A stretch of DNA of 64,000 nt from JAHZMA01 sp965205905 (GTDB lineage Bacteria > Pseudomonadota > Alphaproteobacteria > JABAAW01 > JAHZMA01), in contig CBDBHZ010000012.1 in the NCBI GenBank assembly GCA_965205905.1, positions 248,001-312,000 of the forward strand. The letters run 5' to 3'. Shown here in pieces: positions 25,516-34,095 of the stretch. The position numbers and the translations under genes are program-made. How positions within the stretch are numbered: position 1 is the stretch's first letter; every line of letters begins with the position of its first letter. Under the pieces are notes generated by a model. That model was not told the origin of the DNA, searched no databases, and worked only from the letters and a program-made list of their open reading frames with translations.

Positions 25516-26783
25516 TGGCAGTGAAAATTTTAATGCCTGCACTTTCGCCAACAATGGAAGATGGCACGCTTGCCAACTGGCAAAAAAAAGAGGGTGATAA
25601 GGTTGCCTCTGGCGATATATTGGCTGAAATTGAAACCGATAAGGCGACGATGGAAGTGGAAGCGGTTGATGAGGGCGTGTTAGGCAAAATCATTGTGCCA
25701 GCAGGCACTGAAAAGGTGAAAATCAATAGCGTGATTGCGGTTTTGCTGGAAGAAGGTGAAGGGCAAGAGGCGATTGATGCCTTAGATTTATCAACCCATT
25801 TATCAGCTGAAAATGTGGTGAAGAGTGAAGCGAAAAGTGAGCGGACTCCGCCCGCGCCGACTCCTACACCGATTCCCGCGCCCGTCAGCAAAACAACCGA
25901 ACGCATCTTAGCATCACCGCTTGCCAAACGGCTTGCCCGTGATTATGGGCTAGATTTGCAGAATATTCAAGGCACTGCGGCGCATGGCAGAATTACCAAA
26001 GCCGATGTTGAAAATGCCAAAAATTCAGGCGGTGCAGGTGCAACACGTACACCAAACACAGGCTATCAGCAACGCGATTTATCGCCCATGCCAGATTATC
26101 AATCAATCAAGCCCGATAATATCCGCAAAGTGATTGCGCGCCGTTTAACGCAATCAAAGCAAGAAGTGCCACATTTTTATGTAACTGCCAAAGTGAATCT
26201 CAATCAGCTGATGGCGATGCGCGCGCAATATAATGCGCCATTTGAAGATAAAGCACAAAAAATATCGGTCAATGATTTGATAATCAAGGCTTCGGCATTG
26301 GCACTGAAAGATGTGCCAGAAGCCAATGCCTCATGGCTAGGTGATGAAATACGGCAATATAACCGTGCCGATATTTCAGTGGCAGTTGGCTCGCCCAAAG
26401 GTTTGATTACGCCGATTATTCGTGATGCTGAAAACAAGCCGATAGGCATGATTGCAGGTGAAATGAAAGCACTGATTGCCAAAGCCAATCAAGGCAAGTT
26501 GCAACCCATTGAATATGAGGGCGGCACATTTTCGGTCAGCAATTTAGGCATGTTTGGCGTTGATGAATTTAAGGCGATTATTAACCCACCGCAAGGCTGT
26601 ATCTTGGCAGTGGGGCAGGCGGTGAAAACCCCGATTTACGATGCGGATAATAACATTGTGCCAGCGATGATGCTTAGTCTTTCTATCGCGGTCGATCATC
26701 GCGTGATTGATGGCGTGGTGGCAGCGCAATATCTTGCCGCCTTGAAGAAGCATTTAGAAAATCCACTATGGCTTTTTATATAA
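25515..26783 (+). CDS. pdhC: Dihydrolipoamide acetyltransferase E2
   Basis: 422 aa. One lipoyl domain (K43 in EIETDKATMEVEA), linker rich in Pro/Thr, peripheral-subunit-binding domain (LASPLAKRLARDYGLDL, about residues 134-170), then the catalytic domain with the active-site HRVIDG near the C-terminus. Forms the core of the pyruvate dehydrogenase complex and makes acetyl-CoA. Overlaps pdhB by one base. Confidence 0.96.
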   Translation: MAVKILMPALSPTMEDGTLANWQKKEGDKVASGDILAEIETDKATMEVEAVDEGVLGKIIVPAGTEKVKINSVIAVLLEEGEGQEAIDALDLSTHLSAENVVKSEAKSERTPPAPTPTPIPAPVSKTTERILASPLAKRLARDYGLDLQNIQGTAAHGRITKADVENAKNSGGAGATRTPNTGYQQRDLSPMPDYQSIKPDNIRKVIARRLTQSKQEVPHFYVTAKVNLNQLMAMRAQYNAPFEDKAQKISVNDLIIKASALALKDVPEANASWLGDEIRQYNRADISVAVGSPKGLITPIIRDAENKPIGMIAGEMKALIAKANQGKLQPIEYEGGTFSVSNLGMFGVDEFKAIINPPQGCILAVGQAVKTPIYDADNNIVPAMMLSLSIAVDHRVIDGVVAAQYLAALKKHLENPLWLFI

Positions 26784-26795
26784 AGGAAGCAGAAT

Positions 26796-28217
26796 ATGGC
26801 AGATAAATTTGATATTATCATTGTGGGCGGTGGTCCCGGTGGTTATGTGGCGGCAATTCGTGCGGCGCAGTTGGGCTTTAACACGGCATTGGTGGAAGGC
26901 AAGCATCTTGGTGGTATTTGCCTGAATTGGGGCTGTATCCCTACCAAAGCGTTGCTTCGCAGTGCCGATATTCTGCATCTGATGCAACATGGCGATGATT
27001 ACGGTTTGAAAGCGGAAAAAGTCAGCTTTGATTTGCAGAAAATTGTCAAACGTTCGCGTGATGTTTCGGCACAGCTGAATAAGGGCGTGCATTTTTTGAT
27101 GAAGAAAAATAAGGTAACCGTCTATGATGGTTACGCGCAGTTGGATAGCAAAAAGCAGGTGATTGTCAGCAAAGATAGCAAGCAAATCGCGACTTTGACG
27201 GGTGAGCATATCATTCTTGCTACTGGTGCAAGGGCGCGTGAATTGCCCGATTATAAGCCCGATGGCAAATTGGTATGGACATATCACGAAGCGATGATAC
27301 CTGAAACTTTGCCGAAGAAAATGCTGGTGGTTGGCTCGGGCGCGATTGGCGTTGAGTTTGCCAGTTTTTATAATGCGCTGGGCGTTGACGTAACCATATT
27401 AGAAATTGCACCGCAGATTTTACCTGTTGAAGATGCTGAAATTGCGAGTATGGCAAGGGCATCTTTTGAAAAACGTGGCATGAAAATCCATAGCAATATC
27501 AAACTTGGCAAATTAACCAAAACGGCTGATTCCGTTACGCTTGATGTTACCATTGGTAAAGAAACGCAAAACATGACTGCCGATAGGCTGATTATGGCGG
27601 TGGGCGTGGTTGGCAATGTTGAAAATCTTGGGCTTGAAACATTGGGCATCAAAACTGATAGAAACTGCATCATCACTGATGAATTTTCGCGCACCAATGT
27701 TAAGGGTATCTATGCGATTGGTGATGTGGCAGGCGCGCCGATGTTGGCGCATAAAGCAGAGCATGAGGGCGTGATTTGCATTGAAAAAATCGCAGCTGAA
27801 ACGAAAAAGGGTGGCATGGAAAAGGCACATATCACGCCGCTGAATAAGTCGCAAATCGCAGGTTGCACTTACTGCACACCGCAAATCGCATCGCTTGGCA
27901 TTACTGAAGCAAAGGCGAAAGAGGCGGGTAGAAAAGTCAAAATCGGGCGGTTCCCATTTATCGCTAATGGCAAGGCGATTGCGATGGGCGAAACTGATGG
28001 CATGATTAAGACGATTTTTGATGAGAAAACCGGCGAATTGCTAGGCGCGCATCTTATCGGCGCGGAAGTTACCGAGCTAATACAGGGCTTTGTGGTAGCA
28101 ATGGGGTTAGAAACCACCGAAGCGGAATTGATGGAAACCATCTTCCCGCACCCAACCCTATCGGAAATGATGCATGAATCCGTGTTATCAGCATATGGCA
28201 AGGCAATCCACACTTAG
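26796..28217 (+). CDS. lpd: Dihydrolipoamide dehydrogenase E3
   Basis: 473 aa flavoprotein that reoxidises lipoamide with NAD+. FAD motif GGGPGG at residues 11-16, redox disulfide C42/C47 in CLNWGCIPTK, NAD-binding GSGAIGVEF, and the C-terminal His-Glu pair in FPHPTLSEMMHE. Starts 12 bp after pdhC with AAGGA upstream and closes the pdh operon. Confidence 0.97.
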   Translation: MADKFDIIIVGGGPGGYVAAIRAAQLGFNTALVEGKHLGGICLNWGCIPTKALLRSADILHLMQHGDDYGLKAEKVSFDLQKIVKRSRDVSAQLNKGVHFLMKKNKVTVYDGYAQLDSKKQVIVSKDSKQIATLTGEHIILATGARARELPDYKPDGKLVWTYHEAMIPETLPKKMLVVGSGAIGVEFASFYNALGVDVTILEIAPQILPVEDAEIASMARASFEKRGMKIHSNIKLGKLTKTADSVTLDVTIGKETQNMTADRLIMAVGVVGNVENLGLETLGIKTDRNCIITDEFSRTNVKGIYAIGDVAGAPMLAHKAEHEGVICIEKIAAETKKGGMEKAHITPLNKSQIAGCTYCTPQIASLGITEAKAKEAGRKVKIGRFPFIANGKAIAMGETDGMIKTIFDEKTGELLGAHLIGAEVTELIQGFVVAMGLETTEAELMETIFPHPTLSEMMHESVLSAYGKAIHT

Positions 28218-28222
28218 TGTGG
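28208..28222 (+). terminator. Palindrome over the lpd stop codon, weak terminator candidate
   Basis: CCACACTTAGTGTGG is a perfect 6-bp stem with a TTA loop that includes the lpd stop codon. No T-run follows, so intrinsic termination is doubtful; it could be an mRNA-end stabiliser. Confidence 0.25.
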
Positions 28223-28294
28223 CACACACATAATCTGTTATATTACGATAGTGGTGGTTGCGTGTTGCTGAATGGTTTCGTATAGTCAATCATT

Positions 28295-31200
28295 ATGAAT
28301 GTAAATAATGACTATATCGATACCTATATCACTGCTTTGCGTAGCAACAGCACCGATGCGAATGAGCATACCCATCGCACGGCATTAGAAAATCTGTTGC
28401 ATGCATTGCAGGCAAATCCCCTCATTGATGCCCCCCCGATGGATGACGCGCTTAAAATTATCCACGAACCCAAACGTGAGGCAGGTTTTGGTGCGCCCGA
28501 TTTTGCTTTGCGAAAACACGGGCAGTATGTCGGCTATATTGAAACCAAGCAAATTGGTGCAGATTTGAAAAAGGTGCTGGCATCGGAGCAGATTAAGAAA
28601 TATTGTGCGTTAAGTGATAATTTGATTGTTACTGATTATTTGCGTTTTATCTGGCTAAAAGATGGCGAAATTGCCGACGATATAACCTTAATGAGTGCGG
28701 CTGATTTACAGCAAGCGGGCGGTCAAGCCTCGCCTGATGCGATGCGTGATTTATCGGCACTGATTTGCAAAAAATTTTTCAGCAATACCCCGCCGCCAAT
28801 CGGCACTGTGAATGGGCTTGCAACAGGGCTTGCAATGCGCGGTAAAATCTTGCGTGATTTTTTTGGCGAATCATTGGCAAATTATCAGCGCGAGCGACTT
28901 TATGGAATTTACGAAGTGTTTCGCAATAATGTTTCTGACCATCTTGCCACTGCGCAATTTGCTGATGCGTTCGCGCAAATGCTAAGCTATGGCTTGTTTT
29001 TGGCAAAGCTGAATGCTGATGATAAGAACGACCACACGCCCATCACTCTCAATAGTGCCAAGACGCATATCACTGAAAATTTTGCTTTAATTAAAGAATT
29101 GGTTGGCTTTTTAGATGAGCTTGAAAAACCGCTTTATGCAAAAATCGGTTGGGTGGTGAAAGAAACACTCACAATTATCAACCGCTTGGATTTACACGAA
29201 ATCAAAAAAGAACTCAGCTTTGATGGCAGTAAAGACGACCCCTATATTTATTTTTACGAAGATTTTTTACGGGCATGGGATAAGGCAACGCGTAAAAGTC
29301 GCGGGGTTTATTATACGCCACCCGCAGTGGTGAAGTTTATTACGGGCGCGATTGATGATATTTTACGCAAAGATTTTGAGGTATCGAACGGGTTAGGTGA
29401 AATCGACAAAGTAACCGCGCTAGATTTTGCCACTGGCACTGGCACATTCCTGTTAGATATGTTTCAACAGGTGCTTGATAACAGCAATGAAAAGATGCAT
29501 TCATCACTCATCAAAGAACATTTCTTAAAGAATTTTTATGGCTTTGAATTTTTACTTGCACCCTATGCGGTGGCGCATCTTAAATTATCGCGGTTTTTAC
29601 GCCATTATGGCTATGATATGGATGCAGATGAACGGTTGCAGATTTACCTTAGCAATACATTAGAGCAAAGTAGCCCGCAAGGTAATTTATTATTGCCAGC
29701 CTTAAGTTATGAGGGGGAGACTGCCTATGATATTAAAGCCAATAAGCGAATTTTGGTGATTGCGGGCAACCCACCCTATGCGGTGAATTCCATGAATCAA
29801 AATGAATGGATAGGCAAATTAATTGATGATTATAAATATATTGATGGCAAGCCATTAGGCGAGAGAAACTCAAAAACCTTGCAAGATGATTATGTTAAAT
29901 TTATTCGCTTCGCGCAACATAAAATGGATGCGATGGAAGAGGGAATCGTTGGTGTCATCACCAATCATGGCTATCTGGATAATGTTACGTTTCGTGGCAT
30001 GCGCCAAAGCCTGATGCAATCATTTGATAGAATCTATTTGCTTGATTTACATGGCAATGCGAACAAACAAGAAATTGCGCCTGATGGTAGTAAAGATGAG
30101 AATGTGTTTGATATTAAGCAAGGGGTTGCGATTGCAATTTTTGAAAAAAGAAAAGGACTTAAAAAAGGGATTTTTCATGCCAATATTTATGGTGCGCGTG
30201 AGGATAAATATCAGCAATTAATGCAAGGTTTTCAACATATTAAATGGCAGGAATTACAACCGCAATCACCAGATTACTTTTTTGTCCCACAAGATACAAC
30301 ATTAAAGCCTGAATATCAGCAAGGCATAAAACTCACCAATATTTTTCCTATTTATAATGGCGGCATTAAAACCCATCGCGATGAATTTGCTTTTGCGTTT
30401 AGCAAACAAGAAATGCAAGCGCGGATTACCGATATATTAGGCATGAAAAGTGATAAAGCCTTGCAAGATGAGTATCAATTAAAAGACACAGATGATTGGC
30501 AATTCGCGGCAATGAGAGATGCGATGAGGCACACGCAAGATGAAGAAATGAAAAAGAAAATTGTGCCTTGCCTGTATCGTCCGTTTGATAATCGCTATTG
30601 CTATTATGGCACTGAAACAATGACGCGACCGCGTGGCGATATCATGCACCATATGTTGGCAGGTGAAAATATGGCGTTAATTACATCACGCACTGCCTAT
30701 ACACAGCAGACTTGGGCTGATATTCAGGTAACCAATAAGATAACAGAATTTGGTATAATGGCAACAAGACCGGGTAATTCAGCACCTTTATTTCCCCTTT
30801 ATCTTTATCCGCCAACGGAGGGCGCGAAAACCAACAAGAAAATAAGAGATTTATTTGATACGCCTGACCCATTCGCATTGGGCGCACGGATTGAAAATAT
30901 TGCACCAGAATTTAGAAAGTTTTTGGGTGTGCAATATCCGAATCTTACCATCACGCCCGAACAAATTATGGGCTATTGCTATGCGATTTTACATAGCCAT
31001 TCTTACCGCATAAAATATGCCGACTTCTTAAAGCGCGATTTTCCGCATATCCCCTTTGTGCAAGATAGCAAGCAATTTCTGAAATTATCAGAGATAGGGC
31101 AGAAGCTGATAGACACCCATCTGATGAAACAAGTGCCACCTTTTGTTGCAAAATTAGCGGGTAAAAGTGATGATTTCACTGTTACGCGTCCGCATTATGA

Positions 31201-31429
31201 TAAGGCACAAAAAAGACTCTATATCAATAATGCACAATATTTTGAGCCTGTGCCATCACATGTTTGGGAGTTTTATATTGGTGGTTATCAAGTGCTGGAT
31301 AAATATCTGAAATCACGCAAAAACCGAACACTATCCCTCGCTGAGATTCAGCATATCCAAAAAATTATCGGCATTTTAGATTTCACCACTCAACAAATGA
31401 GCAAAATAGAAAAAATCTATCAGGCTTAA
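28295..31429 (+). CDS. Single-chain type IIG restriction-modification enzyme (type ISP-like C-terminus)
   Basis: 1044 aa. The N-terminus has a PD-(D/E)xK nuclease signature: P68-D69 in GAPDFALRKHG and E83-T84-K85 in YIETKQIG. The central part is an N6-adenine methyltransferase with YYTPPAVVKFI, AdoMet motif ALDFATGTGTFLLDM near residue 375 and catalytic NPPY near 491. Residues about 690-1040 are the target-recognition part of the kind found in type ISP enzymes; no helicase domain is present. One polypeptide would thus methylate one strand and cut unmodified DNA. It is convergent with the ATPase/nuclease-like pair, 19 bp away. Confidence 0.9.
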   Translation: MNVNNDYIDTYITALRSNSTDANEHTHRTALENLLHALQANPLIDAPPMDDALKIIHEPKREAGFGAPDFALRKHGQYVGYIETKQIGADLKKVLASEQIKKYCALSDNLIVTDYLRFIWLKDGEIADDITLMSAADLQQAGGQASPDAMRDLSALICKKFFSNTPPPIGTVNGLATGLAMRGKILRDFFGESLANYQRERLYGIYEVFRNNVSDHLATAQFADAFAQMLSYGLFLAKLNADDKNDHTPITLNSAKTHITENFALIKELVGFLDELEKPLYAKIGWVVKETLTIINRLDLHEIKKELSFDGSKDDPYIYFYEDFLRAWDKATRKSRGVYYTPPAVVKFITGAIDDILRKDFEVSNGLGEIDKVTALDFATGTGTFLLDMFQQVLDNSNEKMHSSLIKEHFLKNFYGFEFLLAPYAVAHLKLSRFLRHYGYDMDADERLQIYLSNTLEQSSPQGNLLLPALSYEGETAYDIKANKRILVIAGNPPYAVNSMNQNEWIGKLIDDYKYIDGKPLGERNSKTLQDDYVKFIRFAQHKMDAMEEGIVGVITNHGYLDNVTFRGMRQSLMQSFDRIYLLDLHGNANKQEIAPDGSKDENVFDIKQGVAIAIFEKRKGLKKGIFHANIYGAREDKYQQLMQGFQHIKWQELQPQSPDYFFVPQDTTLKPEYQQGIKLTNIFPIYNGGIKTHRDEFAFAFSKQEMQARITDILGMKSDKALQDEYQLKDTDDWQFAAMRDAMRHTQDEEMKKKIVPCLYRPFDNRYCYYGTETMTRPRGDIMHHMLAGENMALITSRTAYTQQTWADIQVTNKITEFGIMATRPGNSAPLFPLYLYPPTEGAKTNKKIRDLFDTPDPFALGARIENIAPEFRKFLGVQYPNLTITPEQIMGYCYAILHSHSYRIKYADFLKRDFPHIPFVQDSKQFLKLSEIGQKLIDTHLMKQVPPFVAKLAGKSDDFTVTRPHYDKAQKRLYINNAQYFEPVPSHVWEFYIGGYQVLDKYLKSRKNRTLSLAEIQHIQKIIGILDFTTQQMSKIEKIYQA

Positions 31430-31448
31430 CTTACAGCTTAAATGTGTT

Positions 31449-32030
31449 TTAGAATGCTGGATATAATTTTAATTCGAGAAGTTTATCAAAGTCAACTTGA
31501 TTTTGAGCATGTATACTATAATAATTAATTTTATTATTATGACTTTGTTTTGATTTTCCAACCCTTATGAATTCACGCCTTTTATCTTTATCATAGAGGC
31601 ATATTAATTTAATTTTATAATCTTTCATGAAGCTGAAATCATTATCAATTGTTCTTTTCAGATTAATACAATATTCTAAAAAACATTTAGAAGATAATAA
31701 TTGGTATTTACTCTTGGAAAATTTTGTATCAGTTAGGCTAGTTGTCATCTCTATAAAAATAATTGTATCATCTGTAATCATAGCATAATCAGCGTTTTTT
31801 CTATAATTACATCTTTTATCATTTTTAAAAATATTGATATTTGCTTTTACAACATTTAAATCAACGAGTAATAAATCATTTGGAATATTAATTATTTCAA
31901 TTTCTTGTTGTGTTGTGTTTTTTTGGGTCGGCGATGTCTCTATTAGAGTTTCTGTACCACTTGTAATTGGTATGATTGGTTTCGCACCTTTTTCTGTTTT
32001 CTCAACAAATATATCTAACAGACTACTCAT
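31449..32030 (-). CDS. Small protein paired with ATPase, possible PD-(D/E)xK-like nuclease
   Basis: 193 aa from ATG 32030, not recognised. The N-terminal 45 residues are polar and Thr-rich. The central region (YRKNADYAMITDDTIIFIEM, then TTSLTDTKFSKSKYQL) has the strand-Asp-strand-Glu layout of PD-(D/E)xK folds, though the usual Lys is replaced by Thr. The C-terminus continues with KIKLICLYDKDKRREF. The start overlaps the ATPase stop by 8 bp (GATGATGAGTAG), so the genes are translationally coupled. A longer frame to 32126 exists and is not used. Nuclease activity is inference. Confidence 0.65.
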   Translation of the reverse strand: MSSLLDIFVEKTEKGAKPIIPITSGTETLIETSPTQKNTTQQEIEIINIPNDLLLVDLNVVKANINIFKNDKRCNYRKNADYAMITDDTIIFIEMTTSLTDTKFSKSKYQLLSSKCFLEYCINLKRTIDNDFSFMKDYKIKLICLYDKDKRREFIRVGKSKQSHNNKINYYSIHAQNQVDFDKLLELKLYPAF

Positions 32031-33495
32031 CATCTTCCCATGTAAGCGCACCTTGAACAGCATTGATTGCCATAATTGCTTCATCAAAGCTAGGCACTTC
32101 AATACCATCTTCTTTGGAGACTTCATTGGGAGTTAATTTACCATTTTCAGCTGTATAGACACTGATTTTCCTATGCTCAAGCAATTCATTGTCAGAATAA
32201 TCATATTTTTTCATAATTTTTTTATGATAAGCATTGTCTTTATCTAATACAATTAGGGTATTCAGCTCCCTTATGATATGGTCGCTATGGGTTGAGATTA
32301 AAACTTTTATGCCGATATCGTTATGTACCAGTTTTGCTAATAACCTTGCCATTTTACGTTGATTGGCGGGGTGCAAATTAAGTTCTGGCTCATCAATGAT
32401 AAGTAAATCACCTTTTCTTGCGGTATGCTTTAGGTAAAAATTGAGATGCACCATCGAGCGCACGCCACTAGAGCTTTCTATCATCGTTAAACGTGTATCA
32501 TCATTTTCAGGTGCAAAGAGTAATCCAGCATCGTTTAATGTATATTTACCACCAATGATTTCTTCTAGTTCTTGCAATAATTGAGAATGTTCTTTAGCAA
32601 TGAAGCTTTGTCTTGTTGCAATTGTCTGTAATCTATTGATAAAATCCATATTATCTTGAATGGCGCGAGAATATGAACTTCCTGTCAAGCGAAGTGCACG
32701 ATTGAGGCGTGAAATGCTCATACTAATGGGTGCTGAGATGTTGCTGTCGTTTAATTCTGATTCTGTTGGCTTGTAAATTTTTTGATATTTTACAAGCGTT
32801 TCATATGAATCTCTTAATTCAGCTCTTCTAACATTGAGTTCATCATTAAAGACACTTACCCCTGTTCGTTCTGCAGTTGTGATAAAGGTATCTGGTAGAA
32901 GGATGTCTAATATATATTCTGCAGTCGCTTCCTCTAACGTTTCTTTTATAAAGTCGTCTTCAAGAAAGATATTAATATCTGCTGATATATCATCCTCTTC
33001 CTCATCCTCTTCTTCTTTTTTAAATAAAAGTGAGAATTTTATTTCCATATCGTCTTTATTTTTGTTGATCTCTAATTCAAATAACCCAGTTCCAATTGAA
33101 AAATACTTTTCTGCTTCCTTAAATGATTTATCAAACTCTTCATCAAATAATTCAAGCCTAAATTTACTATTATCAAAATTTTGTTTAGATGCTAATATGC
33201 TAGGCAATTCATCAATATATTCTTGTTGTAAATTTTTTAATAATTTATAAATCCTATCTTTTGATTTTGATAAATCAAAAATCAAAGCTCCTGTTTTATA
33301 TAGGGAGTCAAACTCTTCCTTACTGATGATGTTAACTGTATCTCGTAACAATGTCCGCCACTCACGCAAAAACCCATATAGGCTATAAGCAGCGTAAGTT
33401 TTGCCCGTATTATTCTCACCGCAGATGATAGTTAAATCATTAACGTTAAATTCCGCTGATTTCAGCAGACCGACATTTTCTAATGTAATTTTCAT
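32023..33495 (-). CDS. AAA/ABC-type ATPase of the AAA_15/AAA_21 (OLD-like) group
   Basis: 490 aa from ATG 33495. Walker A GENNTGKT at residues 26-33, an ABC-type signature region ESSSGVRSMVHL, Walker B DLLIIDEPELNLHP near 365, and an H-loop ISTHSDH. Between them is a long coiled region with an acidic loop (KKEEEDEEEDD). No C-terminal TOPRIM domain is present, unlike OLD nucleases, so the effector would be the coupled 193-aa protein. ATPase plus small effector next to a restriction enzyme is a common defence layout (Septu, PARIS, retron-type systems). An upstream frame to 33546 lacks a good ribosome site. Confidence 0.85.
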   Translation of the reverse strand: MKITLENVGLLKSAEFNVNDLTIICGENNTGKTYAAYSLYGFLREWRTLLRDTVNIISKEEFDSLYKTGALIFDLSKSKDRIYKLLKNLQQEYIDELPSILASKQNFDNSKFRLELFDEEFDKSFKEAEKYFSIGTGLFELEINKNKDDMEIKFSLLFKKEEEDEEEDDISADINIFLEDDFIKETLEEATAEYILDILLPDTFITTAERTGVSVFNDELNVRRAELRDSYETLVKYQKIYKPTESELNDSNISAPISMSISRLNRALRLTGSSYSRAIQDNMDFINRLQTIATRQSFIAKEHSQLLQELEEIIGGKYTLNDAGLLFAPENDDTRLTMIESSSGVRSMVHLNFYLKHTARKGDLLIIDEPELNLHPANQRKMARLLAKLVHNDIGIKVLISTHSDHIIRELNTLIVLDKDNAYHKKIMKKYDYSDNELLEHRKISVYTAENGKLTPNEVSKEDGIEVPSFDEAIMAINAVQGALTWEDDE

Positions 33496-33549
33496 ATTCT
33501 TAACAAGTAATAACCATTTTATTGAGCGACATATAAGATGAGGCAATAA

Positions 33550-33638
33550 CCTATGTAAACACCATAGGCAAGCTATTTATATGCTATATTTCCTTTTGTT
33601 ACCCCATCACATTATGTGATTATAGGACATTTTGTCCT
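33550..33638. promoter_or_regulatory. Three short perfect palindromes upstream of ATPase gene
   Basis: CCTATG...CATAGG (33550-33568), ATCACATTATGTGAT (33606-33620) and AGGACATTTTGTCCT (33624-33638) lie in the 190 bp between the ATPase start and the upstream DUF465 gene. They could be operators for the ATPase operon or weak transcription ends for the upstream gene. Confidence 0.4.
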
Positions 33639-33684
33639 CTTATTATAGCATATTTTATGCCGATGCGGTAAAAATAATTTCTCT

Positions 33685-33861
33685 CTAACCCGCTAATTGT
33701 TGTTCTAGCTGTTTGATTTCATCTTTGAGCGCGAGTTTTTGTTTCTTGAGTGAGGCTATATCGCTATCGCTGCTGCTTGGTTTTTTGACATTACTCTCAA
33801 TATCGGTTTCCAATTTTGAATGTTGGGTTTTCAAAGTGTTTAAGCGGTTTAATAGTGACAT
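33685..33861 (-). CDS. DUF465 (YdcH-like) small helical protein
   Basis: 58 aa, almost entirely alpha-helical hairpin: MSLLNRLNTLKTQHSKLE, an acidic/Ser turn, then LKKQKLALKDEIKQLEQQL. Matches the short DUF465 family common in alphaproteobacteria, function unknown. AGGAGAG lies 7 nt before ATG 33861, a strong ribosome site. Confidence 0.82.
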   Translation of the reverse strand: MSLLNRLNTLKTQHSKLETDIESNVKKPSSSDSDIASLKKQKLALKDEIKQLEQQLAG

Positions 33862-33921
33862 GATAGCTCTCCTCTTATGTCGTTTTTGTTAATATATAAA
33901 TTGCATTATTGCATTACTTCA

Positions 33922-34095
33922 TCATCGCCCGCCCATAAAAATCATGGCATGGAAGGGCGCGTCAAAACTAGCAGTTTCTTGATGCAATTCGGTATCTTGA
34001 AAAGATTCTATGTAATCGGGTGAGGGAAATGTGAGGATAACAGCAAATGCTGCCGCAATAAAAAAAATGACATAATGGCCAGTTTTAACAGGCAT
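33922..34095 (-). CDS. Small membrane protein after DAHP synthase
   Basis: 57 aa, not recognised. One hydrophobic segment at residues 7-24 (HYVIFFIAAAFAVILTF) followed by a short acidic tail. The ATG overlaps the DAHP synthase stop (TAATG), so it depends on translation of that gene. Coding potential is supported by this overlap and by the clean membrane segment; function unknown. Confidence 0.5.
   Translation of the reverse strand: MPVKTGHYVIFFIAAAFAVILTFPSPDYIESFQDTELHQETASFDAPFHAMIFMGGR

Noticed and set aside
32834..33250. Ser-rich frame opposite the ATPase gene
   Set aside because: It is the antisense of the acidic coiled region; composition is explained by the true gene.
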